A stretch of DNA of 64,000 nucleotides from Arcobacter aquimarinus (GCF_013177635.1 NZ_CP030944.1:62001-126000), one strand, 5' to 3'. Shown: positions 1 through 9,739, numbered from the stretch's first letter. Notes: a model not told the origin generated them from the sequence alone. Made by a program: numbers and translations.

Positions 1-1019
1 TTTTACCACAAATCCCAGAAGGTGTTGAACCAGTAATTAGAATTAAAGCACCAACTACAGGAACTATTGAATTTGAAGATGGTGTAAAAGGGTTTATGAA
101 ATTTGATGCAAATCAAGTAGATGATTTTGTAATTGCAAGAAGTAATGGAATGCCAACATACAACTTCGTTGTTGCAATTGATGATGCATTGATGGAAATG
201 ACAGATGTAATTAGAGGTGATGACCACTTATCAAATACTCCAAAACAAATAGTAGTTTATAATGCTTTAGGCTTTAAAGTTCCAAAATTCTATCACGTTC
301 CAATGATTAATAATCCAGAAGGAAAAAAACTATCTAAAAGAGATGGTGCTATGGATGTTATGGATTATAAAAATCAAGGATATTTACCAGAAGCTTTACT
401 TAATTTTTTAGTAAGACTTGGTTGGTCAAATGGTGACCAAGAGATTTTCTCAATGGAAGAGATGTTAGAATTATTTGATCCTTCAAATATAAATAAATCA
501 GCATCAGCATATAATGCAGAAAAACTTTTATGGTTAAATAGTGAGTATATAAAAGCTGTTTCAAATGATAGATTAATCAAAGAGTTAAAGTTTTTTGATT
601 TAGATTTATCGCATCATCCAAAAAGAACAGAACTTTTAGATTTGGCAAAACAAAGAGCACAAACTTTAGTTGAATTAAAAAAATCAATTACAGATATTAT
701 AGATGTTCCGACTTCTTATGAAGAAGCAGGAGTTAAGAAATTTGTTAAAGAAGACACAAAAGAGTTTTTAGAGAAATATTTAGTTTTATTAGAAGAAAAT
801 AAAGATAACTTATATGATGCATTAAAGGTGGAAGAGATAACAAAACCTTTTATAAATGAAAATGGATTAAAATTCCCTCAATTATTTCAACCAATTAGAC
901 TTGCATTAACAGGTGGAACACAAGCTCCTTCTGTTTATGATATCATTGCAATTCTCGGTTTTAATGAGGTTTCTTCAAGATTAAATGAGGCTTTAAAAAG
1001 AAATTTTAAAAATACTTGA
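1..1019 (+). CDS. gltX: Glutamyl-tRNA synthetase, 5'-truncated by window edge
   Basis: Class I aminoacyl-tRNA synthetase that charges tRNA-Glu (in many Campylobacterota one of two GltX copies also charges tRNA-Gln). The reading frame is open from base 3, so the gene begins outside the window; the ATG at 96 is internal. The visible part holds the end of the catalytic domain, with a GDDHLSNTPKQ segment and a KLSKRDG motif (the KMSKS signature that positions ATP), followed by the helical anticodon-binding region up to the stop at 1017-1019. Family membership is clear. Which paralogue it is cannot be told because the N-terminal half with the HIGH motif is missing. Confidence 0.95.
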   Translation, partial: LPQIPEGVEPVIRIKAPTTGTIEFEDGVKGFMKFDANQVDDFVIARSNGMPTYNFVVAIDDALMEMTDVIRGDDHLSNTPKQIVVYNALGFKVPKFYHVPMINNPEGKKLSKRDGAMDVMDYKNQGYLPEALLNFLVRLGWSNGDQEIFSMEEMLELFDPSNINKSASAYNAEKLLWLNSEYIKAVSNDRLIKELKFFDLDLSHHPKRTELLDLAKQRAQTLVELKKSITDIIDVPTSYEEAGVKKFVKEDTKEFLEKYLVLLEENKDNLYDALKVEEITKPFINENGLKFPQLFQPIRLALTGGTQAPSVYDIIAILGFNEVSSRLNEALKRNFKNT

Positions 1020-1023
1020 TTAT

Positions 1024-1053
1024 TTGAAAATAATCAGGCATAATGTCTATACT
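1024..1053 (+). promoter_or_regulatory. Possible sigma70 promoter of the RRM gene
   Basis: TTGAAA at 1024-1029 and TATACT at 1048-1053 are separated by 18 bases, 20 bases upstream of the RRM start codon. The -35 overlaps a short inverted repeat (1017-1036) covering the gltX stop codon. This is a consensus match only. Confidence 0.35.
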
Positions 1054-1072
1054 TTTATAAAGGATAGAATAG

Positions 1073-1339
1073 ATGAACATTTACGTAGGTAATTTATCAT
1101 ACAGAATGAATGATAATGAGTTAGAAGGAATCTTCGCAAAATTTGGTGCAGTAAAAAGTGCAAAAGTAATCATGGATAGAGAAACAGGAAAATCAAAAGG
1201 ATTTGGTTTCGTTGAAATGGCAGAAGCATCAGCTGGAGCTTCAGCAATCGAAGCTTTAAATGGTAATGATTGTGAAGGTAGAACGTTAAGAGTTAACGAA
1301 GCTAAACCTAGAGAAGAAAGACCAAGAAGACAATTCTAA
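1073..1339 (+). CDS. RRM-domain RNA-binding protein
   Basis: An 88-residue protein made of a single RNA recognition motif. RNP2 is seen as IYVGNL (residues 3-8) and RNP1 as KGFGFVEM (about 42-49). The C-terminus is short and basic (REERPRRQF). Such small RRM proteins bind single-stranded RNA and are common in Campylobacterota and cyanobacteria; the RNA targets here are unknown. The ATG at 1073 follows AAAGGAT at a normal distance. The gene stands alone, with its own likely promoter and a strong downstream hairpin, which fits an abundant monocistronic mRNA. Confidence 0.9.
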   Translation: MNIYVGNLSYRMNDNELEGIFAKFGAVKSAKVIMDRETGKSKGFGFVEMAEASAGASAIEALNGNDCEGRTLRVNEAKPREERPRRQF

Positions 1340-1348
1340 TTTAAGTTT

Positions 1349-1371
1349 AAGTAGTGTTGAAAACACTACTT
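1349..1371 (+). terminator. Intrinsic terminator after the RRM gene
   Basis: A perfect 10-bp inverted repeat (AAGTAGTGTT / AACACTACTT, 3-base loop) starts nine bases after the RRM stop codon. The T-tract behind it is weak and interrupted. Confidence 0.7.
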
Positions 1372-1433
1372 TCTTAAAATGCATATTTTAACTTTTTTAA
1401 GTTAATAAAATCCCCGAAAATAAAAACAACTGC

Positions 1434-1451
1434 TCCTTAGAAAATTAAGGA
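1434..1451 (+). promoter_or_regulatory. Hairpin covering the response-regulator RBS
   Basis: TCCTTA at 1434-1439 can pair with TAAGGA at 1446-1451. The second arm contains the Shine-Dalgarno sequence of the gene starting at 1458. A 6-bp stem could modestly limit initiation, but it may be fortuitous in such AT-rich DNA. Confidence 0.25.
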
Positions 1452-1457
1452 ATTTGA

Positions 1458-2120
1458 ATGAAAATTTTGCTATTAGAAGATGATTTAATTTTAAATGAGA
1501 TTATTGAAGAGCATTTAGTTTTACAAGATAATGATGTAATTTCCACATTTAGTGGATATGAAGCTCAAAATTATCTGTATTCTGAAACCTTTGATTTATT
1601 GCTTTTAGATGTAAATGTTCCTGATATAAATGGATTTGATTTATTAAAAGAGTTAAGAACTCAAAATATAAAAACACCAGCCATATTTATAACTTCTTTA
1701 AATATGGCTGATGATATGCAAAAAGGTTTTGAAAGTGGTTGTGATGACTATATAAAAAAACCTTTTGATTTAAAAGAATTAGACCTAAGAATAAACAATA
1801 TTAAAAGATTTTTTAATATTTCTCCCAAAAATATAACAATTATTGATGAAAAAATATCTTTAGACAATGAAAATCTAATGATCATTAATGAAAATAAAAA
1901 AATTCAAATCACAAAAAAAGAGAGTGAAGTTTTATTATATTTAATAAAAAATTCTTCAAAAATAGTAAGTATAGATGAATTAACTCTTAATCTTTGGGCA
2001 TATGAAGATAGTCCTACGGCTTCAACTATAAGAACATATATAAAAAATTTAAGAAAATTTGTTGGTGAAGATAAAATAAGCAATATAAGAGGAGTTGGTT
2101 ATAGATTTAACAAGAAGTGA
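1458..2120 (+). CDS. OmpR/PhoB-family response regulator
   Basis: A 220-residue transcription regulator. The receiver domain spans about residues 1-115, with the acidic pocket (E7, D8, D9), phosphoacceptor D51 (LLLLDVNVP), T79 (ITSL) and K101 before Pro. The rest is an OmpR-type winged helix ending in the typical IRGVGYRFN strand-turn. It is the first gene of a pair with the sensor kinase, whose start lies inside its 3' end. The adjoining metal-efflux operon suggests a CusR-like role in metal-responsive activation. That role is inferred from position; the domain assignment is secure. Confidence 0.93.
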   Translation: MKILLLEDDLILNEIIEEHLVLQDNDVISTFSGYEAQNYLYSETFDLLLLDVNVPDINGFDLLKELRTQNIKTPAIFITSLNMADDMQKGFESGCDDYIKKPFDLKELDLRINNIKRFFNISPKNITIIDEKISLDNENLMIINENKKIQITKKESEVLLYLIKNSSKIVSIDELTLNLWAYEDSPTASTIRTYIKNLRKFVGEDKISNIRGVGYRFNKK

Positions 2121-3252
2121 AAAAACTACATTTTTTAGGTTTTTATTTTTATATTTAGCTTCTTCATTAATTTTAATGCTTTTTGTTGCATTTTTTTATT
2201 ATCAAAATGAAAAAACACTCTATATTGATTTAGTAAAATCAAATATGCAAAATATAATATCTAAAGCTTCAAATGAAGTTATTGTTTCACATATGATGCA
2301 ACAAAAATTTGATAAAGAAAAATATTTAAATTCAAATGAATATAAAATATCTTTTTATGATAAAAATCAAAATTTTCTTTTTGGAAATCTAAAAGAAAAT
2401 ATTGATTTTTCATCAAAATTTATTTTTAATGATAATTATCTGATTTTAATTGACACTTCAACTGTCGGGCATTTAGGAATTGAGTATATTGTTTTAAAAG
2501 ATTCAAGTTTGATGAAAAAGATTGAAGAACTAAAATTCTCAATTATTACAATATTTGTATTCTCTTATTTGTTTATTTCTATTGTAGGAATTTATTTGGC
2601 AAAACTTTTTTTAAAGCCTATAAAAGAAGAAAGAATTAAATTAAATAATTTTATAAAAGATACTACTCATGAATTAAATACCCCTATAAGCGCTATTATT
2701 ATGTCTACTCAAAATGAAAATTTAAATGCTAAACAAATAGAAAGAATAAGATTGAGTGCAAATAGAATATCAGAAATTTATAAAGATTTAACATTTATTT
2801 TTTTAGAAAACAAACAAAAAATAATACATTTAGAAGAGTTAGATTTATCCATAATAATAAAAGAACAAATTGATAGTTTTGAACCTTTATATTTGAAAAA
2901 AAAATTAGAAGTTATTTATAAACTTGAACCTACAGTTTTTGAAATAAATAAAGATGATTTTATACGATTATTTAATAATCTTTTTTCAAATGCAATAAAA
3001 TATAATAAAATGAATGGAAAGATAGAAATAGTGTTGGAAAATAGAGTTTTAAGTGTAAAAGACACAGGAATTGGTATAAATAAAGAGAAATTAAAAGATA
3101 TATACAAACGCTATTATCGTGCCACAAACCAAAGTGGTGGCTTTGGTTTGGGTTTGAATATTGTAAATATGATTTGCAAAACTTATAATATAAAAGTTGA
3201 AGTTAATTCTTTAGAAAATAAAGGAACAATTTTCAATTTAGAATTTAAATAG
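2095..3252 (+). CDS. Sensor histidine kinase, partner of the upstream regulator
   Basis: A membrane histidine kinase of 385 residues. It has a first TM segment (about 13-36), a short periplasmic sensor region (about 37-147), a second TM (about 148-172), an H-box with H192 (TTHELNTPISAI), an N-box (NNLFSNAIKYN) and G-boxes (VKDTGIGI; GGFGLGLNI). The proposed TTG start at 2095 overlaps the regulator gene by 26 bp, with AGAGGAG directly before it, so spacing is poor. An alternative start further in cannot be excluded, though the next Met (near residue 28) would remove much of TM1. The linked efflux genes suggest it senses periplasmic metal such as copper or silver; the ligand is inferred. Confidence 0.9.
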   Translation: MVIDLTRSEKTTFFRFLFLYLASSLILMLFVAFFYYQNEKTLYIDLVKSNMQNIISKASNEVIVSHMMQQKFDKEKYLNSNEYKISFYDKNQNFLFGNLKENIDFSSKFIFNDNYLILIDTSTVGHLGIEYIVLKDSSLMKKIEELKFSIITIFVFSYLFISIVGIYLAKLFLKPIKEERIKLNNFIKDTTHELNTPISAIIMSTQNENLNAKQIERIRLSANRISEIYKDLTFIFLENKQKIIHLEELDLSIIIKEQIDSFEPLYLKKKLEVIYKLEPTVFEINKDDFIRLFNNLFSNAIKYNKMNGKIEIVLENRVLSVKDTGIGINKEKLKDIYKRYYRATNQSGGFGLGLNIVNMICKTYNIKVEVNSLENKGTIFNLEFK

Positions 3253-3278
3253 CTTCAAATCATTTTTTGAATAGCTAT
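3249..3278 (+). terminator. Imperfect hairpin after the sensor kinase
   Basis: ATAGCT+TCAAA pairs with TTTGA+AGCTAT (11 bp with a two-base bulge, six-base loop), overlapping the kinase stop codon and followed by CTATTTTATATT. It may separate the two-component transcript from the efflux operon. Confidence 0.45.
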
Positions 3279-3380
3279 CTATTTTATATTATTAATTATA
3301 TAAATATTAAATTTATCATTACATACATACTCCACACAAAAGAAATAAAATACAAATAATTTTATTACATAGGAGCAAAG

Positions 3381-3764
3381 ATGAAAAATTTATTAAAAAT
3401 GATGATGGTTTTATTAATATCTGTATCTTTTTTAAAAGCAGAATTGGTAGAACAATCAGGTGAGAAAGATGGTTATGATGTTATTTTAACAACAAAAAAA
3501 TCTTTAGTTGTAGGAGATAATGAATTTTTTGTAGAGTTACAAAAAGATGAAAAAGTAGTTACAACAGCAAAAGTAAAAGCGAAGTTTTTTATGCCAGAAA
3601 TGCCAGGAATGCCTTATATGGAATATGAAGATAATGCAGTTTTAGAAAATGGAATTTATAAAATGGAAATAAACTTTTCTATGGGTGGAACTTGGCAATA
3701 TCATATAAAGTTTAAAACAGATGATGGAATTGTTCATACTATTAGAGGAAGTGTGAATTTATAA
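3381..3764 (+). CDS. Exported FixH/YtkA-like small protein, methionine-rich
   Basis: A 127-residue protein with an N-terminal signal peptide (cleavage probably after LKA, about residue 20). A beta-sandwich-like body follows, resembling the YtkA/FixH family often found beside copper-handling genes. The segment MPEMPGMPYM (about residues 73-82) is Met-rich and could bind Cu(I) in the periplasm. It has a good RBS (AGGAGC) and its stop overlaps the next start by one base (TAATG), so it is the first gene of the efflux operon. A periplasmic metal-chaperone or accessory role is inferred from motif and context. Confidence 0.7.
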   Translation: MKNLLKMMMVLLISVSFLKAELVEQSGEKDGYDVILTTKKSLVVGDNEFFVELQKDEKVVTTAKVKAKFFMPEMPGMPYMEYEDNAVLENGIYKMEINFSMGGTWQYHIKFKTDDGIVHTIRGSVNL

Positions 3765-4951
3765 TGATAAAGATATTACTAAGTTCATTTCTTGCAAGTT
3801 CACTATTAAGTGCTATAACAATAGATGAACTTGTAAGTAAAAGTATTGAAAAAAATATTGATTTAAGAGGGCTTGAAAAGTCTATTCAAGTAGCAAATGA
3901 ACAGATTAAAGTTTCAAAAAATTGGAAGAATCCAATGCTTGCACTTAAAACAAATGAAATAATGCTTGATAAACCTTTATCAAATCAAAAAATGTATGGA
4001 GTTGAACTCTCTCAGGTTATTCCTGTTGGGAGTAAACTTGATATTGAAGAGAGTATTGCAAAAAAAGATAAAAATATTCAGATATTTTCTCTTGAAGACA
4101 AAAAATTAGAGTTAGAAGCAAAAATATATGAATATAGTTATACTATTTTAATCCTGGAAAAAAGGTATGAAATATTAGAATATTATCAAAAAAACTTAGA
4201 TAAATTGGAAAGCTTATATAATTCTTTGTATAAGTATCAAAAAGCTTCATTAAATGAGATTTTAAATACACAAATTTCAAAATTAGATTTACAAATAGAA
4301 CTTGAAAATCTTAAAACTTCAATAGATAATGCATATTTAAATTTAGAACAAATAAGTTATGAAAAAATTGAGAATATAAATGAGAAATTAAGTTTAAAAC
4401 CTATTTCAAAGGAATTTATAGAAAGTGATTTGTTAACTCATCCAAAAGTAAAAGTATTAGAAGAGAATAGTTTAAAATATAAACAAATTGCAAAACTTGA
4501 AGAAGCTAATAAATTTTCTGAAGTAACTTTAAGTGTTGAATATATGCAAAATAAAGAGCAAGATTTTGCAAATATAAGTGTTGCAATTCCACTACCTATT
4601 TATAAAACAGAAAATTTAAATAAAGTAAAAGCAAACCTAAATTCAAATGAAACAAATGATAGATTACAAAGTCTTTTGCATAATCTTAGATTACAAAATA
4701 AAATATATTTAAACAGTTTAAATCAAAGTGCAAAAAATTATGAATTGATTCAAAAAGAGATTATCCCTTTAAAAGTAAAAATTCAAAAGAATTTAGAAAA
4801 TTATAATAGTTTTGATTTGATAAAACCACAAGATAACATAACAAATTTGAATGAATTACTTAATTATGAAATAAAAGCTTTAGAAGAGGCTTTGAAATAT
4901 TATGAAGCATATTCACAAATAATTTATTTTTCAAATAAGGGAATAAAATGA
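3764..4951 (+). CDS. TolC/CusC-like outer-membrane efflux protein
   Basis: A 395-residue protein with a signal peptide (about 1-17). Its two long, repeated alpha-helical coiled-coil regions are typical of outer-membrane factors, rich in Leu, Lys and Gln with pseudo-repeat halves. It would form the trimeric outer-membrane channel of a tripartite RND pump. Start and stop codons overlap those of both neighbours (TAATG upstream, ATGA downstream), which indicates translational coupling. It is slightly shorter than typical CusC/TolC proteins. Assignment rests on operon position plus helical pattern; individual OMF motifs are weak. Confidence 0.82.
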   Translation: MIKILLSSFLASSLLSAITIDELVSKSIEKNIDLRGLEKSIQVANEQIKVSKNWKNPMLALKTNEIMLDKPLSNQKMYGVELSQVIPVGSKLDIEESIAKKDKNIQIFSLEDKKLELEAKIYEYSYTILILEKRYEILEYYQKNLDKLESLYNSLYKYQKASLNEILNTQISKLDLQIELENLKTSIDNAYLNLEQISYEKIENINEKLSLKPISKEFIESDLLTHPKVKVLEENSLKYKQIAKLEEANKFSEVTLSVEYMQNKEQDFANISVAIPLPIYKTENLNKVKANLNSNETNDRLQSLLHNLRLQNKIYLNSLNQSAKNYELIQKEIIPLKVKIQKNLENYNSFDLIKPQDNITNLNELLNYEIKALEEALKYYEAYSQIIYFSNKGIK

Positions 4952-5952
4952 TAAAAATAATAACAATATGTACCCTACTTTTTACTACATTTTTGAATGC
5001 AGATACGTTAGATGCTAAACAGTTATTTAATAAAAAAATAGTAAAAGTTAAAAAAGAGAATCTATCTGTAAACAAAAGTTTTTATGGAATTACAAAAATA
5101 GATGAATCCTCATTAGTTGATATCGTGAGTAGATTTGATGGATATATTACAAAATTATATGCAAATAAAAGCTATATGAGTATCAAAAAAAATGAGCCTT
5201 TGTATTCTATTTATTCAGAAGATATTATGTCTATTCAAAATGAGTTGCAAGTTGCAAAAGATTTTAATAAAAATATATATAACTCAACTTTGTTAAGATT
5301 AGGAAATCTTGATATTTCAAAACAGAATCAGCAAAAAATAAAAGAAGGAAAATTAGATTCAAAAGGTTTAGTGGTTACCTCAAATGTTGATGGTATCTTG
5401 GTTGCAAAAAATATAAATAATAAAAGTTTTGTTCAAAAAGGAGCAAATTTATTACAACTTGCAGATTTACAGACTATTTGGTTTGTTGCATCTATTTATC
5501 AAGATGATTTAGCCTTTGTTAAAAATAATAGTAATGCAAATATAACTATAGATGGAATAGATAAAGAGATAAAAACAAAAGTTGATTTTATTTACCCTAT
5601 TTTTGATGAAAATAGTAAAACGGTTGATGTAAGATTTATACTAGATAATAAAGAGCTAAATTTACTTCCTAGTATGTTTGGAAAAGTTGATATTGAAGTA
5701 AATAAAAGTTCAAAATTAACTCTTCCAAAAACAGCCGTTTTAAAAAAAGCTTCGGATTATTTTGTATTTAAACAAATAAATGCACAAGAGTTTGAACCAA
5801 TTAAGATAAAAGCAAATAGAATCTCTTCAAATAAATATGAAATATTAGAAGGTTTACAAGAAAACGATGAAGTTATAAATAATGCCCTATTCTTACTTGA
5901 TTCTGATGCTGTAACGAATGCTTTATATGAAACTGATAATGAAGATTGGTAA
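4948..5952 (+). CDS. cusB: RND periplasmic adaptor (CusB-like membrane fusion protein)
   Basis: A 334-residue adaptor linking the inner-membrane pump to the outer-membrane channel. The signal peptide (about 1-18) is followed by a lipoyl-like half-motif (VDIVSRFDGYITKLYAN), a short helical hairpin, the second lipoyl half (SNVDGILVAKNINNKSFVQKGANLLQLADL) and beta-barrel and membrane-proximal regions ending with an ILEGLQENDEVI-type strand. The gene overlaps the OMF gene by 4 bp and the pump gene follows five bases after its stop. It has no obvious N-terminal Met-rich extension of the kind that binds Cu(I) in E. coli CusB. Confidence 0.88.
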   Translation: MIKIITICTLLFTTFLNADTLDAKQLFNKKIVKVKKENLSVNKSFYGITKIDESSLVDIVSRFDGYITKLYANKSYMSIKKNEPLYSIYSEDIMSIQNELQVAKDFNKNIYNSTLLRLGNLDISKQNQQKIKEGKLDSKGLVVTSNVDGILVAKNINNKSFVQKGANLLQLADLQTIWFVASIYQDDLAFVKNNSNANITIDGIDKEIKTKVDFIYPIFDENSKTVDVRFILDNKELNLLPSMFGKVDIEVNKSSKLTLPKTAVLKKASDYFVFKQINAQEFEPIKIKANRISSNKYEILEGLQENDEVINNALFLLDSDAVTNALYETDNEDW

Positions 5953-5957
5953 ATAAA

Positions 5958-8900
5958 ATGGTTGAAAATATAATCTCATATAGTATAAAAAATAGATTTT
6001 TAATACTGTTTTTTACATTTATTTTAACTATTGGTTCTTTCTGGGCTGTAAAGAATACAAATCTTGATGCTTTGCCTGATTTATCACCTGTTCAAGTAAT
6101 TGTACAAGTTGAATGGAATGGGCAAAGTCCAAAAACAATTGAAGAACAAATATCTTATCCTTTGATTTCAAATTTGATGAGTTTACCAAATATTGATACA
6201 GTAAGAGCAATGAGCTCTTTTTCAAATGCAATGATATATATCATTTTTAAAGATGGCACAGATATTTATGATTCAAGAAGTAGAATATTAGAGCAATTAT
6301 CAACCTTACAAGGAACTTTTCCTCAAGGTTCAACTGTAAAGTTGGGACCTGATGCTACAGGTGTTGGTTGGGCTTATCAATATGCTTTGAAATCAAATAA
6401 TAAAAGTTTAGAAGAGTTACGAACTTTACAAGATTATTATTATAAATTTGCATTATTAGGTGTTGATGGTGTAAGTGAAATAGCAACAGTTGGTGGATAT
6501 ATAAAAAATTATGAAATAACTTTAAATCAAGATAAGTTAGTTCAATATAATTTAGATATACAGAATATTAAAAATAGTATTCAATCAAATAATAAAGATG
6601 TTGGTGGAGGAATTATTTTAGAAAATGGCTTTGAGCATATAATTACAGCTCGTGGTTACCTAAAATCCGTTTATGATATAGAAAATATAACAATTCAAAC
6701 TTCTAATAATATTCCTTTAAAACTAAAAGATATTGCAACTGTAAATGTAACTTCAACTCCAAGAAGAGGAATGGCTGATTTAAATGCAGAAGGAGAAACA
6801 GTCGGTGGAATAGTGATTGTAAGATATGGAGAAAACCCATACTCTGTAATACAAGCTGTAAAAGAAAAACTAAAAACACTAAATGTTCCTGATGTTGAAG
6901 TTGTAGAGGTTTATGATAGAACTTCACTAATTGATAAGGCAATAGATACTCTAAAAAATACACTTATGGAAGAGTCAATTATAGTTATGATTGTTGCAGG
7001 ATTGTTTTTATTTCATTTTAGAAGTGCTTTAATTATAATAATTACTCTTCCACTTACTGTACTTATAAGTTTTTTATTGATGAAGTTTTTAGATATAGGC
7101 TCAAATATAATGAGTTTAGGAGGAATAGCAATTGCAATTGGTGCAATGGTTGATGCAACAATAGTAATGGTTGAAAATGCTCATAAAAATCTTCAAGGAA
7201 AAGATAATCTTACAAATCAAGAAAGAGTTGATATTATTATAAAATCTTCAAAACAAGTTGGAAGACCTATATTCTTTGCTTTGATTTTAGTTGTAGTCTC
7301 TTTTTTACCAATATTTGCTTTAAGTGGACAAGAAGGAAGGTTATTTACTCCTTTAGCATTTACTAAAACTTTTGCCATGTTAGTTGGTGCAATATTATCT
7401 ATAACTATTGTTCCAATTTTAATGATATTTTTAATAAAAGGTAAAATTTTAAGAGAAGAAAAAAACTTTATAAATAGATTTTTTATAAATATTTATTCAC
7501 CTTTTTTAAGATTGGCTTTAAAGTTAAAGTATTTAGTAATAACAATCTTTTTAGGAACTCTTATTTTTGCTTATTTTGTATATGAAAAACAAAAGTGGGA
7601 ATTTATGCCTATGATGAATGAGCAAACTTTTATGTATATGCCTGTAACTCCTTATGGAATAGGAATAGATTTAGCAAAAGAGTTAGCACAAAAAACAAAT
7701 GAAGTTATAAAATCTTTTCCTGAAGTTGAAAATTCTTTTGCAAAAGTTGGACGAGCAGATAGTGCAACTGATCCAGCTCCACTTGCTATGATTGAAACAA
7801 TAATCACTTTTAAACCACAAGAGCAGTGGAGAGAAGGAATGACTTATAAAAAATTGATGGAAGAGATGGACAAAAAACTTCAAGTCCAAGGACTTATAAA
7901 TTCATGGACTTATCCAATTAGAGGAAGAATTGATATGCTTTTAACTGGTATTAGAACTCCTCTTGGAATAAAACTATATGGAAATGATAATAAAACCCTT
8001 GAAGATGTTTCTATTAAAATAGAGCAAATCCTAAAGAAATATGAGGGAACTTTGTCTGTATCAGCAGATAAAGCAAACTCTGGTTATTACTTGAATATAA
8101 AAATAGATGAAGAGATGATTTCAAGATATAACATCACAAAAGATGATGTTCTTCAAACAATCTCTTTAGGAGTAGAAGGAACACAAGTCTCTACATTTTT
8201 GGATAAATTAGAGAGATATCCAATAACATTAAGATATGAGTCAAACCAAAGAGAAGATATAACAACATTAGAAAATCTTCTTATAAAAACAAATTTAGGT
8301 TTTCAACCTATTAGACTTTTTGCAAATTTAGAGTATGAAGAACAAGCTTCTGTTATAAAATCAGAAAAAGGGCTAAATGTAAATTTTGTTTACATAACAC
8401 CAAAAGAAGGTTTTTCAACTAAACAGTATAAAGATGAAACAAATGAATTATTAAAAGAATTAGAGTTACCATCTGGTTACTATTTTGAATGGGCAGGACA
8501 GAGTGTGTATTTAGAATCTGCAATGCAAAAATTGTTTTATATTATTCCTATTACATTTATGATTATATTTGTATTGATTTATTTAGCTCTTAAAGACATA
8601 ACATATACTTTAATCATATTTTTTACTCTTCCTTTTGCAATAACAGGAGGTATATTTTATATGGAATATTTGGATTTTAATTTTTCTATAGCTGTTATAG
8701 TTGGATTTTTAGCCCTTTTAGGAGTTGCTGCTGAAACTTCTATTGTTATGTTAATTTATTTAAATGAAGCTATACAAGAGTTAAGACAAAAAAATGAAGA
8801 GTATTCTAAAGAGATGTTTATTGAGTCGATTTATAAAGGTGCTGTTTTGAGATTAAGACCAAAATTAATGACGCTTTTTACTTTGCTTGGAGGATTAATG

Positions 8901-9083
8901 CCTATTATGTATATAGATGGTGTTGGAAGTGAAGTGATGCAAAGAATTGCAGCTCCGATGATTGGAGGAATGGTTAGTTCAACATTTTTGACTCTGATTG
9001 TAATACCCGTTATTTTCTATATTGTAATGTTTAAAAGAAATAATGTTTCTAAACATTTACTAAACAATAAAGATATAAAATAA
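5958..9083 (+). CDS. cusA: Heavy-metal efflux RND transporter (CusA/CzcA family)
   Basis: A 1041-residue proton-driven inner-membrane pump. Its N-terminus (ALPDLSPVQVIVQVEWNGQ) and TM4 signature (GAMVDATIVMVENAHK) are those of HME-RND proteins, with twelve predicted TM segments and two large periplasmic loops. The IRTPLGIKLYG segment resembles the monovalent-metal (Cu/Ag) CusA branch more than the divalent CzcA branch, though substrate cannot be settled by eye. The ATG at 5958 is preferred over a TTG at 5946 because homologues start with MVE/MI at the first helix. It completes an OMF-adaptor-pump operon beside a two-component system. Confidence 0.93.
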   Translation: MVENIISYSIKNRFLILFFTFILTIGSFWAVKNTNLDALPDLSPVQVIVQVEWNGQSPKTIEEQISYPLISNLMSLPNIDTVRAMSSFSNAMIYIIFKDGTDIYDSRSRILEQLSTLQGTFPQGSTVKLGPDATGVGWAYQYALKSNNKSLEELRTLQDYYYKFALLGVDGVSEIATVGGYIKNYEITLNQDKLVQYNLDIQNIKNSIQSNNKDVGGGIILENGFEHIITARGYLKSVYDIENITIQTSNNIPLKLKDIATVNVTSTPRRGMADLNAEGETVGGIVIVRYGENPYSVIQAVKEKLKTLNVPDVEVVEVYDRTSLIDKAIDTLKNTLMEESIIVMIVAGLFLFHFRSALIIIITLPLTVLISFLLMKFLDIGSNIMSLGGIAIAIGAMVDATIVMVENAHKNLQGKDNLTNQERVDIIIKSSKQVGRPIFFALILVVVSFLPIFALSGQEGRLFTPLAFTKTFAMLVGAILSITIVPILMIFLIKGKILREEKNFINRFFINIYSPFLRLALKLKYLVITIFLGTLIFAYFVYEKQKWEFMPMMNEQTFMYMPVTPYGIGIDLAKELAQKTNEVIKSFPEVENSFAKVGRADSATDPAPLAMIETIITFKPQEQWREGMTYKKLMEEMDKKLQVQGLINSWTYPIRGRIDMLLTGIRTPLGIKLYGNDNKTLEDVSIKIEQILKKYEGTLSVSADKANSGYYLNIKIDEEMISRYNITKDDVLQTISLGVEGTQVSTFLDKLERYPITLRYESNQREDITTLENLLIKTNLGFQPIRLFANLEYEEQASVIKSEKGLNVNFVYITPKEGFSTKQYKDETNELLKELELPSGYYFEWAGQSVYLESAMQKLFYIIPITFMIIFVLIYLALKDITYTLIIFFTLPFAITGGIFYMEYLDFNFSIAVIVGFLALLGVAAETSIVMLIYLNEAIQELRQKNEEYSKEMFIESIYKGAVLRLRPKLMTLFTLLGGLMPIMYIDGVGSEVMQRIAAPMIGGMVSSTFLTLIVIPVIFYIVMFKRNNVSKHLLNNKDIK

Positions 9084-9107
9084 ATGAATTCAATAAAAGG
9101 AGTGAAA

Positions 9108-9686
9108 ATGAAATTAGTTACAAGATTAGCAAGTGCAGTTGTATTAACTTTAGGATTAGCAAATGCAAGTGAGTTTGCTTTAGATAAGGCACACACAAAT
9201 GTAGGCTTTACTGTTAAGCACTTAATGATTACAAATGTAAACGGTAGTTTTAAAGCATACGATGCAAATATTGATTTTGATGGAGTAAAAAAAAGTTTTA
9301 ACTCTTTTAGTGCAACAGTTGAAACACAATCAATTGATACAGGAATTGAAAAAAGAGATGAACACTTAAGAAGTGAAGATTTTTTCTTTTCTGAAAAATT
9401 TCCTAAAATGACTTTTGAAATGAAATCTTATGTGGCAGATGGTGATGAGGGTAAAATGAAAGGTGATTTAACAATAAGAGGTATTACAAAACCTGTAACT
9501 CTTGAAGTTGAAGATATTGCTATGATTAAAGATTTTGATGGAAATAATAGAGTTGGTTTTACATTAAAAGGTAAAATCAATAGAATGGATTATGATTTAA
9601 AATGGAATAAAGCTCTAGAGTTTGGAGGAGTTGCTGTTTCTGATGAGGTTAAAATAGTTGTTGATGTACAAGCAAAAGAGAAATAG
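9108..9686 (+). CDS. YceI-family exported protein (copy 1)
   Basis: A 192-residue protein with a signal peptide (cleaved near LANA-SEF) and a YceI lipocalin-like barrel, a fold known to hold isoprenoid lipids. Diagnostic segments are DKAHTNVGFTVKHLMITNVNG and WNKALEFGGVAVSDEV. The ATG at 9108 has an excellent RBS (AAAGGAGTG); an in-frame ATG at 9084 lacks one. It follows the pump gene closely and probably belongs to the same transcript. A second, minus-strand copy lies at 46901-47452. The link to metal efflux is positional only. Confidence 0.88.
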   Translation: MKLVTRLASAVVLTLGLANASEFALDKAHTNVGFTVKHLMITNVNGSFKAYDANIDFDGVKKSFNSFSATVETQSIDTGIEKRDEHLRSEDFFFSEKFPKMTFEMKSYVADGDEGKMKGDLTIRGITKPVTLEVEDIAMIKDFDGNNRVGFTLKGKINRMDYDLKWNKALEFGGVAVSDEVKIVVDVQAKEK

Positions 9687-9739
9687 CATTTTAAATTATA
9701 TTAGAATATACTCATAAAAATTAAAATAAGGAATAAAAA

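Noticed and set aside
5946-5957. TTG start for the RND pump
   Set aside because: The ATG at 5958 fits the family N-terminus; the extra residues have no homologous counterpart that I recognise.
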